Origin: Vulcanimicrobiota bacterium
GTDB lineage: Bacteria; Vulcanimicrobiota; Vulcanimicrobiia; Vulcanimicrobiales; Vulcanimicrobiaceae
Assembly: GCA_014304965.1 (NCBI GenBank)
Contig: JACRTZ010000229.1
Span: forward strand, 1 to 17,352
Direction: 5' to 3'
Length of the DNA: 17,352 nucleotides
In this document: positions 5,326 through 12,142 of the stretch, piece after piece
Layout of the letters: every line of letters begins with the position of its first letter
How positions within the stretch are numbered: the first letter of the stretch is position 1
Notes under the pieces: model-generated
Database searches by the model: none
The model's input: only the letters and a program-made list of their open reading frames with translations
Told to the model about the DNA's origin: nothing
Position numbers and translations under genes: made by a program

Positions 5326-5667
5326 GCGGTGCGCTTCGCGCGATCGAACGCTCATCCCGGTTTCATTTCGCACAGTGCCGCTCTCAGCAAAGCGCCCGCA
5401 TCGAGCAAACGGCCCGTCGCAACGGATCGGTGACGGTAAGTACCTCACGACGGAAAATCGGTTACGTGGATTCGTGTCAGACCACGTTCAACGACGGCGG
5501 CCGCGACACGGTGGGGGCTCGAGATTCTGGATGCCTGCGCGGGCCATCCGGACCAAAGCGGGGCAACCCGCTCTGAGCGCGACCCGGACGACCGTCAAGC
5601 AAGGCAATGGCGAGGCCGTATGGGGCGACCCGAAACCGGGTATAGGGGGAGCGAAAAGAGGCATCCC
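5326..5667. other. Intergenic region between divergent VOC and MEDS genes
   Basis: This 342-bp gap holds no convincing gene on either strand; the open frames across it are Arg-rich and lack start signals. It contains an inverted repeat ACGTGG/CCACGT near 5464-5487 (12-base spacer), a small ACCCG/CGGGT hairpin at about 5628-5641, and the promoter-like GGGTAT just before the MEDS gene. The promoters of both flanking genes must lie here. Confidence 0.5.
5618..5643 (+). promoter_or_regulatory. Possible sigma-B-like promoter of the MEDS gene
   Basis: GGGTAT (5638-5643) exactly matches the -10 of sigma-B-type general-stress promoters; 14 bases upstream GTATGG is a partial match to the GTTT-type -35. 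Transcription would start near 5650, giving an 18-base leader that includes the ribosome binding site. The match is suggestive only. Confidence 0.3.
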
Positions 5668-6468
5668 ATGATCAGCCCCATGCCGCCCCTATTTAGCGGC
5701 GCGCACTCAGGCGAGCACCTCGTCCACTTCTACGGGACCGAAGAAAGCGCGCTGATCGAGAGCGTCTCGGCCTATTTCGCGGCCGGTCTCGAGCGGGGCG
5801 AATTCGCACTCGCCGTTGCAACGCCCGCGCACGCCTCGGCGTTCGTCGCGCATCTGGAGAGCAAGGGGCTCGATACCAAGGAACTCACCGATGCGGGACG
5901 CTTGGTGCTCTTAGATGCCGCCGCCACGCTCAGTCGGTTGCTGGTGGACAACTATCCCGATCGCGTGCGCTTCGACAACGTCGTAGGCGGCACGATACGG
6001 CGCCTGCTCGAGCAGAATCCCGCGGGACTGCGCGCCTATGACGAAATGGTCGGACTGCTCTGGCAGCAGAGTAATTGTCCGGCGGCAATTCGGCTCGAAC
6101 AACTGTGGGACGGCTTGCAAAAGGCCGCGCACTTCAGTCTTTTCTGCGCCTACCCGATCGACGTGTTTCACGAAAGCTTCGATACCGGCGTTCTTGGCGC
6201 GCTCATCTCGGCGCACTCCCACTTGCTCCCGGCTGCGCGCAACGGCGACATCCAGCACGCACTCGATCGCGCGCTCGACGACGTCATGGGAGCGCAGGCC
6301 CCGGCGATTCGCGACCAACTGGCCGGACACGGGCACGGCGCAACGGATTGCAGTTTGCCGGCGGCCGAAGCGTCGATTTTATGGCTGCGGAGCAATCTCG
6401 CCGACCGTGCGGGCGACATTCTTTCGCGCGCCCGCGAACATTACGCGGGCAATCGCTCCGCTCTTTAG
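5668..6468 (+). CDS. MEDS-domain sensory protein
   Basis: A 266-residue cytoplasmic protein. Residues about 14-175 form a MEDS (methanogen/methylotroph, DcmR sensory) domain: the opening SGEHLVHFYGTEESALIESV, an AFVAHLESKGLD segment, RLVLLDAAATLSRLLVDNYP, and the closing HFSLFCAYPIDVF. These domains sense small molecules, perhaps hydrocarbon derivatives, and often sit beside histidine kinases or anti-sigma/phosphatase modules. The last 90 residues are helical with no recognised domain, so the output is unclear. AGAGG seven bases before the ATG at 5668 sets the start. The stop overlaps the stop of the convergent PAS/SpoIIE phosphatase gene by 4 bp. A sigma-B-like -10 upstream would fit a stress role. 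The domain is recognised with good confidence; ligand and partner are not known. Confidence 0.85.
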   Translation: MISPMPPLFSGAHSGEHLVHFYGTEESALIESVSAYFAAGLERGEFALAVATPAHASAFVAHLESKGLDTKELTDAGRLVLLDAAATLSRLLVDNYPDRVRFDNVVGGTIRRLLEQNPAGLRAYDEMVGLLWQQSNCPAAIRLEQLWDGLQKAAHFSLFCAYPIDVFHESFDTGVLGALISAHSHLLPAARNGDIQHALDRALDDVMGAQAPAIRDQLAGHGHGATDCSLPAAEASILWLRSNLADRAGDILSRAREHYAGNRSAL

Positions 6469-8444
6469 TTTTCCTGCGGTGTAACCGGTGGCGCCCTTCG
6501 CAAAAGCGGCAGCCGAGCAGTGACCTCGGTGCCGTAGCCCGGCAAATGCCGCAGCGAAAAATGTTCAGCCAACGTTTTGGCGAGAAAGATTCCGCGGCCG
6601 TCTTCGGCGAGCGGGTCATCGGGTAAGTCGCCGCTCACGCGGAGGGCGCCCGAACCGGCGTCTCGCACGCTCACGAGCGGCTTCTCGCCGCGCCAGTCGA
6701 GTTCGACCTCGACCAAGCCTGGCGCGTGCTCGACGGTGTTGGCCAAAATTTCGCCGATGATCAATTCGGCGACGAAGAGCCCCTCGTCTTCAGCGCCCAC
6801 GCGGCGCAAGTGCGCGACGATCTCGCGGCGCGAGTGATGCGCGCTGTACGGGTCGCTCGAATGAAAGCGCCACGTCTTTTCGAGATCGCCGGGATCTTGC
6901 GCGAACATCTCCACGTTTGCTTCCGAGAATTGCAGGATCATGAGCGCCGCATCGTCGGTCGAAGGTTCGTCGTTGAAAACGAGTTCCTGAACCGCCCGCG
7001 CCGGTCGCGGAAGTTTGGTATTTCCGACGAGCAGCCCCACGGCGGATTTCAGTTTTTCTTCGGCGGCCTCGATGTTGCGCCCGAATTCAACCATCCCATC
7101 GGTGAAGAGCGCGACGACCATGTCCGGTTCGATTTCCAGTTCGCGTAACGTAAAGTCACGCGGTTCGCCAACGCCGAGCGGCGGATCCCCGTAGCGCAAC
7201 GAACGCGCGGGTTCGCCGCGCCGTGACGCGACCAGCGGAGGCGGATGGCCGGCAGAGGCGTACGTGAGCCGGCGAAGGGACGCGTCGATCGAACCCACGA
7301 TTGCCGTCACCATCGTCTCGGGCTCTTGGTAGCGCAAGATGCGGTCGGCTTCTTTCAAAATGTCCGCGGGATTGTCGAGACGCAGCGCCAGCGTGTAAAT
7401 CGCCTGACGCACGCGGCCGACGGTGATGGACGCTTCGAGACCGTGTCCCGCGACGTCGCCGATCGAAAATACCGTCCGCCCGTCGGGCAATTCGAACGCG
7501 TCGAACCAATCGCCGCCGACGAGCGCGTCCTTTTCCGCGGGCAGATAAATCGCATCGAAGCGCAGTCCGGCTTTTTGCGGAAGCGACTTGGGCAAGAAAA
7601 CGTCTTGCATCGTCTCCGCAATGCGCTTCGAACGTTCGAGCGCGCGCTTTTGCGCGTCGATGTCCACGTTGCTTCCGTACCAGCGCACGACGCTGCCGTT
7701 TTCGTCGCGGAACGGCTCTGCGCGCGTTAAGAACCAGTGAAACACGCCGTCGTGGCGGCGCAACCGGAATTCCATCTCGAAACCTTGGCCGGTCGCGATC
7801 GAGTCCGGCCACTTTCGCATGACTTCGAGAAAATCGTCCGGATGGTGCGCGGCTTGCCAGCCCCAGCCCCGTGCCTCGCGTTCACTCTGACCGGTATACT
7901 CGTACCAGCGGCGATTGTACCAGTCGATCCAGCCTTCGGCGTCGGCGGTCCAGCAGATGACGGGCAGCGCTTCGCCGAGCGCCTGAAAACGACGGGCGGA
8001 ATCCACGAGCAGCGCTTCTTGCTCGCGTACCGACTCTTCGGCGCGCCTGCGCGTGTCGATGTCAACGCATGTCCCGATCCAGCGTTGAATGCGGCCGGAC
8101 GGCGCCCGCAGCGGAGCCGCGCTCGAGTGCAGCCATGCGTACGAGCCGTCGGCTTTCCGAACGCGCATCTCAAGCTCGAACGATTCACAGCTCGTCAATG
8201 CCTTCGACCATGCGGCGCTCGTGCGATCGAGGTCGTCGGGGTGAATGAGCGAGGCCCAGCGGTCTCCCAACGCGACCTCTGCCGGAAAGCCCGTAAACTC
8301 CGACCAGCGCCGATTGACGAATTCGATGGCGCCGTTCGGCGACGCGGTGAACACCATCGCGGGCAACGTTTCGGCAACGAGCCGCCACGAAGCAAGCTCC
8401 GCGTCGGAATCGCCGGCCGGGTTCACCTCAGGCGGCGTCGGCAA
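6465..8444 (-). CDS. PAS-PAS-SpoIIE phosphatase-HATPase signalling protein
   Basis: A 659-residue soluble regulator of partner-switching type. PAS1 (about 20-135) and PAS2 (about 148-265) share HPDD and end in WIGTCVDID and WYGSNVDID, the usual PAS/PAC closure. A PP2C-type SpoIIE phosphatase follows (about 285-505) with metal-binding acids in GGDWFD (D312), GDVAGHG (D330), TDGMVE (D449) and STDDA. A C-terminal RsbW-like ATPase/anti-sigma domain (about 525-650) has N box GEILANTVEH, G1 VRDAGSG and GRGIFLAK. All catalytic motifs look intact. It should dephosphorylate an anti-sigma antagonist in response to a PAS-sensed signal, and the HATPase may itself bind sigma factor or antagonist; neither partner is in the window. 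The start is TTG 8444; GTG 8426 is an alternative, and neither has a clear ribosome binding site. It lies 51 bp downstream of the MFS gene, possibly co-transcribed. Confidence 0.93.
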   Translation of the reverse strand: MPTPPEVNPAGDSDAELASWRLVAETLPAMVFTASPNGAIEFVNRRWSEFTGFPAEVALGDRWASLIHPDDLDRTSAAWSKALTSCESFELEMRVRKADGSYAWLHSSAAPLRAPSGRIQRWIGTCVDIDTRRRAEESVREQEALLVDSARRFQALGEALPVICWTADAEGWIDWYNRRWYEYTGQSEREARGWGWQAAHHPDDFLEVMRKWPDSIATGQGFEMEFRLRRHDGVFHWFLTRAEPFRDENGSVVRWYGSNVDIDAQKRALERSKRIAETMQDVFLPKSLPQKAGLRFDAIYLPAEKDALVGGDWFDAFELPDGRTVFSIGDVAGHGLEASITVGRVRQAIYTLALRLDNPADILKEADRILRYQEPETMVTAIVGSIDASLRRLTYASAGHPPPLVASRRGEPARSLRYGDPPLGVGEPRDFTLRELEIEPDMVVALFTDGMVEFGRNIEAAEEKLKSAVGLLVGNTKLPRPARAVQELVFNDEPSTDDAALMILQFSEANVEMFAQDPGDLEKTWRFHSSDPYSAHHSRREIVAHLRRVGAEDEGLFVAELIIGEILANTVEHAPGLVEVELDWRGEKPLVSVRDAGSGALRVSGDLPDDPLAEDGRGIFLAKTLAEHFSLRHLPGYGTEVTARLPLLRRAPPVTPQEN

Positions 8445-8495
8445 GGGTTTGGAACAAGTGAGAACCCCGGGTCGTGGAGAGGTTTGTGACTTTTC

Positions 8496-9677
8496 TCACG
8501 ACTTCGCGGTCGTTAAACTCCCGCCCGCCAGGCTTCGCCGCACGCGTTCGGCCAGTAATGGGCCACACACACCAACCAATGCGACCGCTGCCGCGAATTG
8601 CGCGAACGCAACGGCGGGAACGTGCGTTGCATCCCACGCAGCCCCGGAGAGGAGCGAGCCGAGAAACGCAACGGAATAGCCGATCGTGAACACGCCGGCC
8701 GACGTGCGCGCGACTTCGCCGGCCGGCGCGAGCAGCGGCGGGAGCGCGAAACTGAGCGCGAGCACATACGCCCCGCAAAACCCGATCGCGGCCGCGGCGA
8801 CGACTTCGCCTGGTCCGTCGAACCGCACGAACGCGACGATCGAAACCGCGAGTAAGGCCGCAATCGCGAGCGACGGTTCGGGCCGCGCCAAGGCACGCGC
8901 CGGCAAGAAGCCGAGCGCGAACGTTGCAGGCAATTGTCCGACGTTCAGCGCCGTCAACACCGCAAACACGAGACCGGGCTCGCCTTTCGCATTGAGGTAA
9001 TCGGGCATGAATGCATTCGCGCCGAAATATGCGGCGCTCGCGGCCGCTTGCAGCAGTCCGATCTCCCACACGCGGCGGTCGCGAAAGTTCGGCACCCACG
9101 TGCGGCTTTGCGGCGTCTCGACGGGCGCTTCGCCGCGTAACAGAAATCCGACGGCGATCGCGGTAAGCGCGACGATCGCGCCCCACACCGCAAAACTCGC
9201 GCTCCAGCTTCCGCGCACGAGCGGGATGACGAGCGGCAGCGTCAGCGAGGCTGCGATCGCTTCGCCCGCCAGCAGCGCATTCGACCAAATTCCCGTCGCG
9301 AATGCGACGCGCGTTGGAAACCATTCGCGCGCAAGGGTTGGAAACGTCGGCTGAATCAACGCGATGCCGAGCCCCATGACGAACGTCGCCGCCAGCAGCA
9401 TGGCAAGCGACGGTCCGGCGCCGCGCAGGCCCGACGAGATCGCGATCACCCACATGCCCGCGACGAGCGCGCGCCGCGCTCCGATCCGCGAAACGAGCAG
9501 CGAGCCGAAAATAGAAGAGCCCGCCAGCATCAACACCGGCAAGTTCGTGACGCGCGCAACTCCCGTGGCATTCAAATGAAGGTCGCGGTGGATGGCGAGC
9601 ATGACGGGTGGAACCGCAAGCAGCGTCAACCGCAAGTCGAGACCGGCCAGCCACAAGACGATCGCTCGCGACGACAT
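8496..9677 (-). CDS. MFS transporter, CynX/NimT-like
   Basis: A 393-residue inner-membrane protein with about twelve hydrophobic helices, the usual major-facilitator length. The first half has the loop 2-3 signature region SRIGARRALVAGM and a GLGIALIQPTFPTLAREWFP segment typical of the cyanate/nitroimidazole (CynX/NimT) branch; the second half has GFCGAYVLALSFALPPLLAP. Substrate is uncertain: relatives move cyanate, glucarate-like anions or drugs. The ATG at 9677 has no strong ribosome binding site but begins a normal N-terminus. It lies 41 bp downstream of a metallothionein gene and 51 bp upstream of the phosphatase gene on the same strand, so a three-gene transcript is possible. A metal-related role is speculation from the neighbour only. 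Confidence 0.88.
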   Translation of the reverse strand: MSSRAIVLWLAGLDLRLTLLAVPPVMLAIHRDLHLNATGVARVTNLPVLMLAGSSIFGSLLVSRIGARRALVAGMWVIAISSGLRGAGPSLAMLLAATFVMGLGIALIQPTFPTLAREWFPTRVAFATGIWSNALLAGEAIAASLTLPLVIPLVRGSWSASFAVWGAIVALTAIAVGFLLRGEAPVETPQSRTWVPNFRDRRVWEIGLLQAAASAAYFGANAFMPDYLNAKGEPGLVFAVLTALNVGQLPATFALGFLPARALARPEPSLAIAALLAVSIVAFVRFDGPGEVVAAAAIGFCGAYVLALSFALPPLLAPAGEVARTSAGVFTIGYSVAFLGSLLSGAAWDATHVPAVAFAQFAAAVALVGVCGPLLAERVRRSLAGGSLTTAKS

Positions 9678-9718
9678 TAGCGGGTCAGCGTTCGACCGCC
9701 GCCGGTTTTACGCGCGAA

Positions 9719-9901
9719 CTACGGCGAGTCGCAGGGCGGATGGCCGCAGTCGCACACGTCGTGCTCTTCGCGGTTTTCGGCTTCGTTACGGCAATAATCG
9801 GTGCAATACGCGGGCAGCGGATCGCTGCCGGCGTCGTCCAGCGACGAGCTGACCATGCAGCGGCACGCATTGTGCGCGCACTCGAGCGTTTCTGAAGCCA
9901 T
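9719..9901 (-). CDS. Bacterial metallothionein
   Basis: A 60-residue Cys-rich protein with eight cysteines: C8, C13 and C15 (ECAHNACRC), C33 and C37 (YCTDYC), C50, C52 and C57 (CDCGHPPC). Histidines are at 10, 47 and 54. The order CxxxxCxC - YCxxYC - CxCGHxxC matches the SmtA/BmtA-type bacterial metallothioneins that bind Zn, Cd or Cu in a cytoplasmic cluster; the GH near the end is characteristic. The start ATG at 9901 has only a modest purine-rich upstream stretch (AAGAAG). Only 35 bp separate it from the divergent dtd start, so the promoters must overlap neighbouring coding sequence. No SmtB-type repressor is next to it. This short gene is easily overlooked. Confidence 0.85.
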   Translation of the reverse strand: MASETLECAHNACRCMVSSSLDDAGSDPLPAYCTDYCRNEAENREEHDVCDCGHPPCDSP

Positions 9902-9936
9902 AGGCGCTTCTTACCCGCATCGCGCAATCTTCGCAC

Positions 9937-10386
9937 GTGCGAGCCGTCGTCACCCGCGTTTTGGAAGCACGCGTTGAAGTAGCTGGAACGGTCGTCGGGG
10001 CGATCGCTCAAGGCGTGCTTGTCCTGCTCGGCGTCGGGATCGACGACCGCCCCGAAGACGCAGCCGCGCTCGCGCGAAAAATCCGCGACTTGCGCATCTT
10101 TCGCGATGCGGAGGGCGCGATGAACCTGGGCTTAGTGGAGGCAGGCGGCGGCGCGCTCGTGGTCTCGCAATTCACGCTCTACGGGGACGCGCGAAAAGGC
10201 CGGCGGCCCTCCTTCATCGCGGCCGCGCCGCCCGAGCGGGGCCGGGAACTCTACGAACGCTTCGTAGCCGCCCTGCGGGAGCTCGGAACGACCGTCGCTA
10301 CGGGCGAGTTCGGGGCGACCATGCTCGTGGCGTCGGTCAACGACGGCCCCGTGACGATCCTCATCGATACCGAAAAGACGTTTTAG
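9937..10386 (+). CDS. dtd: D-aminoacyl-tRNA deacylase
   Basis: A 149-residue cytoplasmic enzyme that hydrolyses D-amino acids (and misattached glycine) from tRNA, acting as a chiral proofreader; it works as a homodimer. Both hallmark motifs are present: SQFTLYGD (77-84), and NDGPVT (135-140), whose Gly-Pro pair forms the cross-subunit specificity element. Length is normal and the N-terminus (MRAVVTRVLEARVEVAG) is standard, so the GTG at 9937 is well placed although no ribosome binding site is seen. It is divergent from the metallothionein gene and the first of a rightward gene run; 50 bp separate it from the next gene. Very secure. Confidence 0.96.
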   Translation: MRAVVTRVLEARVEVAGTVVGAIAQGVLVLLGVGIDDRPEDAAALARKIRDLRIFRDAEGAMNLGLVEAGGGALVVSQFTLYGDARKGRRPSFIAAAPPERGRELYERFVAALRELGTTVATGEFGATMLVASVNDGPVTILIDTEKTF

Positions 10387-10436
10387 ACGGGCGAGAGCTG
10401 CCAGGGAACTTTACTTTGTAGCGCAAAGCAAACGCG

Positions 10437-11039
10437 GTGGAAGTTCGGCAAGCGATGGCGGACCTGGCCGAGGTACGCGGCCGCCTAGCGACGATCCAGC
10501 GGTTCGACGGTTATTCCAGCGCCGCCGCAATCGCGAGCGGCGTCGTAGCGCTCGGAGCCGGGGTCGTGCAGTTGATCGTCGCGCCGCACCCGCGCGGCGC
10601 GGACGATGTGCGCGCGTACGCTACCATCTGGCTCGTCTGCTTGGTCGTCGCGCTGATCTTGAACTACGGCGCGATCTTGGCCTGGCACACGCGCAATCGC
10701 GGAATGCAGGCCGACGCGCAGTTTCGCACGGTGGGCATGAGCATTCTGCCCGCGCTCGCTGCCGGAGGCGTGATCACGATTGCGCTGATGATGCGCGGAC
10801 TCGTCGGCTTGCTGCCGGGAATGTGGTGCGCAACCTACGCGCTCGGTCTGTTCGCTTCGCGCGCGCTCGTGCCGCGCGAGGTCGTTGCGGTCGCCGTATA
10901 TTTCGGCGCCGTCGGCGCGGCCTTGTTGCTCGTTCCGGCGATCGATCCGCTCGCGTGGTGGACGATGCCGTTTGCATTCGGCATCGGGCAGATCGCGATC
11001 GGTGAGATCGTTCGGCGCGACGGGAGCGTGCGCGCGTGA
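10437..11039 (+). CDS. Multi-pass membrane protein of unknown function
   Basis: A 200-residue integral membrane protein with a short charged cytoplasmic N-terminus (MEVRQAMADLAEVRGRLATI) and about six hydrophobic segments (roughly 31-50, 63-84, 101-121, 126-143, 148-167, 172-190). No catalytic or transport motif is visible. The GTG at 10437 is used; ATG 10455 is an alternative, and neither has a good ribosome binding site. A TACTTT (10412-10417) could be a -10 element. Its TGA overlaps the GTG of the winged-helix gene by four bases, so the two are translationally coupled. Membrane protein plus small winged-helix regulator is a recurrent pair in GC-rich soil bacteria, suggesting the two work together. 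Confidence 0.82.
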   Translation: MEVRQAMADLAEVRGRLATIQRFDGYSSAAAIASGVVALGAGVVQLIVAPHPRGADDVRAYATIWLVCLVVALILNYGAILAWHTRNRGMQADAQFRTVGMSILPALAAGGVITIALMMRGLVGLLPGMWCATYALGLFASRALVPREVVAVAVYFGAVGAALLLVPAIDPLAWWTMPFAFGIGQIAIGEIVRRDGSVRA

Positions 11040-11401
11040 AATCGCAGGCGCCGTTCGCGTACGATGGGCTGGAGCGCATTTTTCACGAGCGCGGCAGGCT
11101 GGCCGTCTGCTCCTGTTTGATCGCAAAGCCTGAGGGCATGAGCTTTACGGCGCTGCAAGATGCCTGCGCGCTGACGGACGGAAATTTGAATCGTCACCTC
11201 CACGCGCTCTCGGAAACCGCCGTGGTCAGCCTCGAACGCGTTCGCGGCTCGGGCCGGCCGACCACGATCGTCAAGATCACCGAAGTCGGCCGCGCCCGGT
11301 TCTTAGCATACATCGACGCACTCGAAGCAATCGTGCGCGCCGTGCACGACGGCGAACGTTCGGCCGAACCGAACGCGCTGCGCTTGGCGACGTCCTCGTG
11401 A
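11036..11401 (+). CDS. Winged-helix transcriptional regulator (MarR/ArsR-like)
   Basis: A 121-residue DNA-binding protein. Residues about 10-95 form a winged helix: FAYDGLERIFHERGRLAVCS opens it, FTALQDACALTDGNLNRHLH is the helix-turn-helix with its recognition helix, and VSLERVRGSGRPTTIVKITE is the wing. A closing helix (about 82-105) is the likely dimer contact. The pattern is that of the small single-domain regulators related to MarR/PadR. There is no obvious ligand site. It starts at GTG 11036 inside the previous stop codon and ends with TGA overlapping the GTG of uppS, so all three are translated from one message. Its target is likely its own operon or the membrane protein; this is inferred from coupling only. 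Confidence 0.86.
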   Translation: MKSQAPFAYDGLERIFHERGRLAVCSCLIAKPEGMSFTALQDACALTDGNLNRHLHALSETAVVSLERVRGSGRPTTIVKITEVGRARFLAYIDALEAIVRAVHDGERSAEPNALRLATSS

Positions 11402-12126
11402 TTTCACGCGCACGTCCCGCGCCCGACGCACCGGCGCGCGTCCGTCACGTCGCGATCATCATGGACGGCAACCGCCGCTGGGCACGCGAGCGCAATCTCC
11501 CGTCGATCGAGGGTCATCGGGTGGGCGCCCGCGTGCTGCGCGAAGTCGCGCAGTCTGCCGGGCGGCTCGGCATCGAGATACTCACCGTGTTCGCGTTTTC
11601 CGAGGAAAATTGGAAGCGCGCGCCCTCGGAAGTCGCGCTGCTGATGGCGTTGATGGCCGACTTTGCGTCGTCCGAACGGGACGCGCTGGCCGCGGCCGGG
11701 ATCCGCGTGCGGGTCATCGGCCGCGCCGACCGCCTGCCTGATGCTACCGCCCGCGCGCTCGACGAGCTCGTCGCCGCAACCGCCGGCAATACAGGGGTGT
11801 TGCTCAATTTGGCCATCGACTACGGCGCCCGTACCGAGCTCAGCGACGCGATGCGGGCACTTGCGACCGACGTCCGCAACGGACGACTCGCGCTCGAGGC
11901 CATCGACGACGATACGCTGTCGCGCTACCTCTACACGGCGGGCCTCCCGGACCCCGATCTGCTGATCCGCACGGGCGGAGAGCTGCGTCTGTCGAACTTC
12001 CTCTTGTACCAAATCGCCTATACCGAACTGTGGTCGACACCGAACCACTGGCCGAGCTTCGACGCGCACGCGCTCGCGGATGCGGTCGGAGCCTTCGCCA
12101 ATCGTCAGCGCCGCTTCGGCTCCTAA
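11398..12126 (+). CDS. uppS: Undecaprenyl diphosphate synthase (cis-prenyltransferase)
   Basis: A 242-residue enzyme that extends farnesyl diphosphate with isopentenyl diphosphate to make the C55 lipid carrier for peptidoglycan and other wall polymers. Motifs: IIMDGNRRWA with the catalytic D23, FAFSEENWKR (66-74), and the substrate-binding RTGGELRLSNFLLYQIAYTE (191-210). Length is normal. The GTG at 11398 overlaps the previous gene's TGA (GTGA), so translation is coupled; no separate ribosome binding site is needed. In many genomes uppS is followed by cdsA or frr-type genes; here it is followed directly by typA, 16 bp away, an unusual context. The identification is very secure. Confidence 0.97.
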   Translation: MISRARPAPDAPARVRHVAIIMDGNRRWARERNLPSIEGHRVGARVLREVAQSAGRLGIEILTVFAFSEENWKRAPSEVALLMALMADFASSERDALAAAGIRVRVIGRADRLPDATARALDELVAATAGNTGVLLNLAIDYGARTELSDAMRALATDVRNGRLALEAIDDDTLSRYLYTAGLPDPDLLIRTGGELRLSNFLLYQIAYTELWSTPNHWPSFDAHALADAVGAFANRQRRFGS

Positions 12127-12142
12127 CCGAAAAGACTTCATT

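Noticed and set aside
5326..5448. N-terminal extension of the VOC protein to 5448
   Set aside because: The extra 41 residues are Arg/Cys-rich and unlike the family; the VOC fold begins at MRVKSMAFVAYPG.
8428..9654. 408-residue minus-strand frame
   Set aside because: It is an Arg/Ala-rich shadow of the MFS gene in another frame, with no domain sense.
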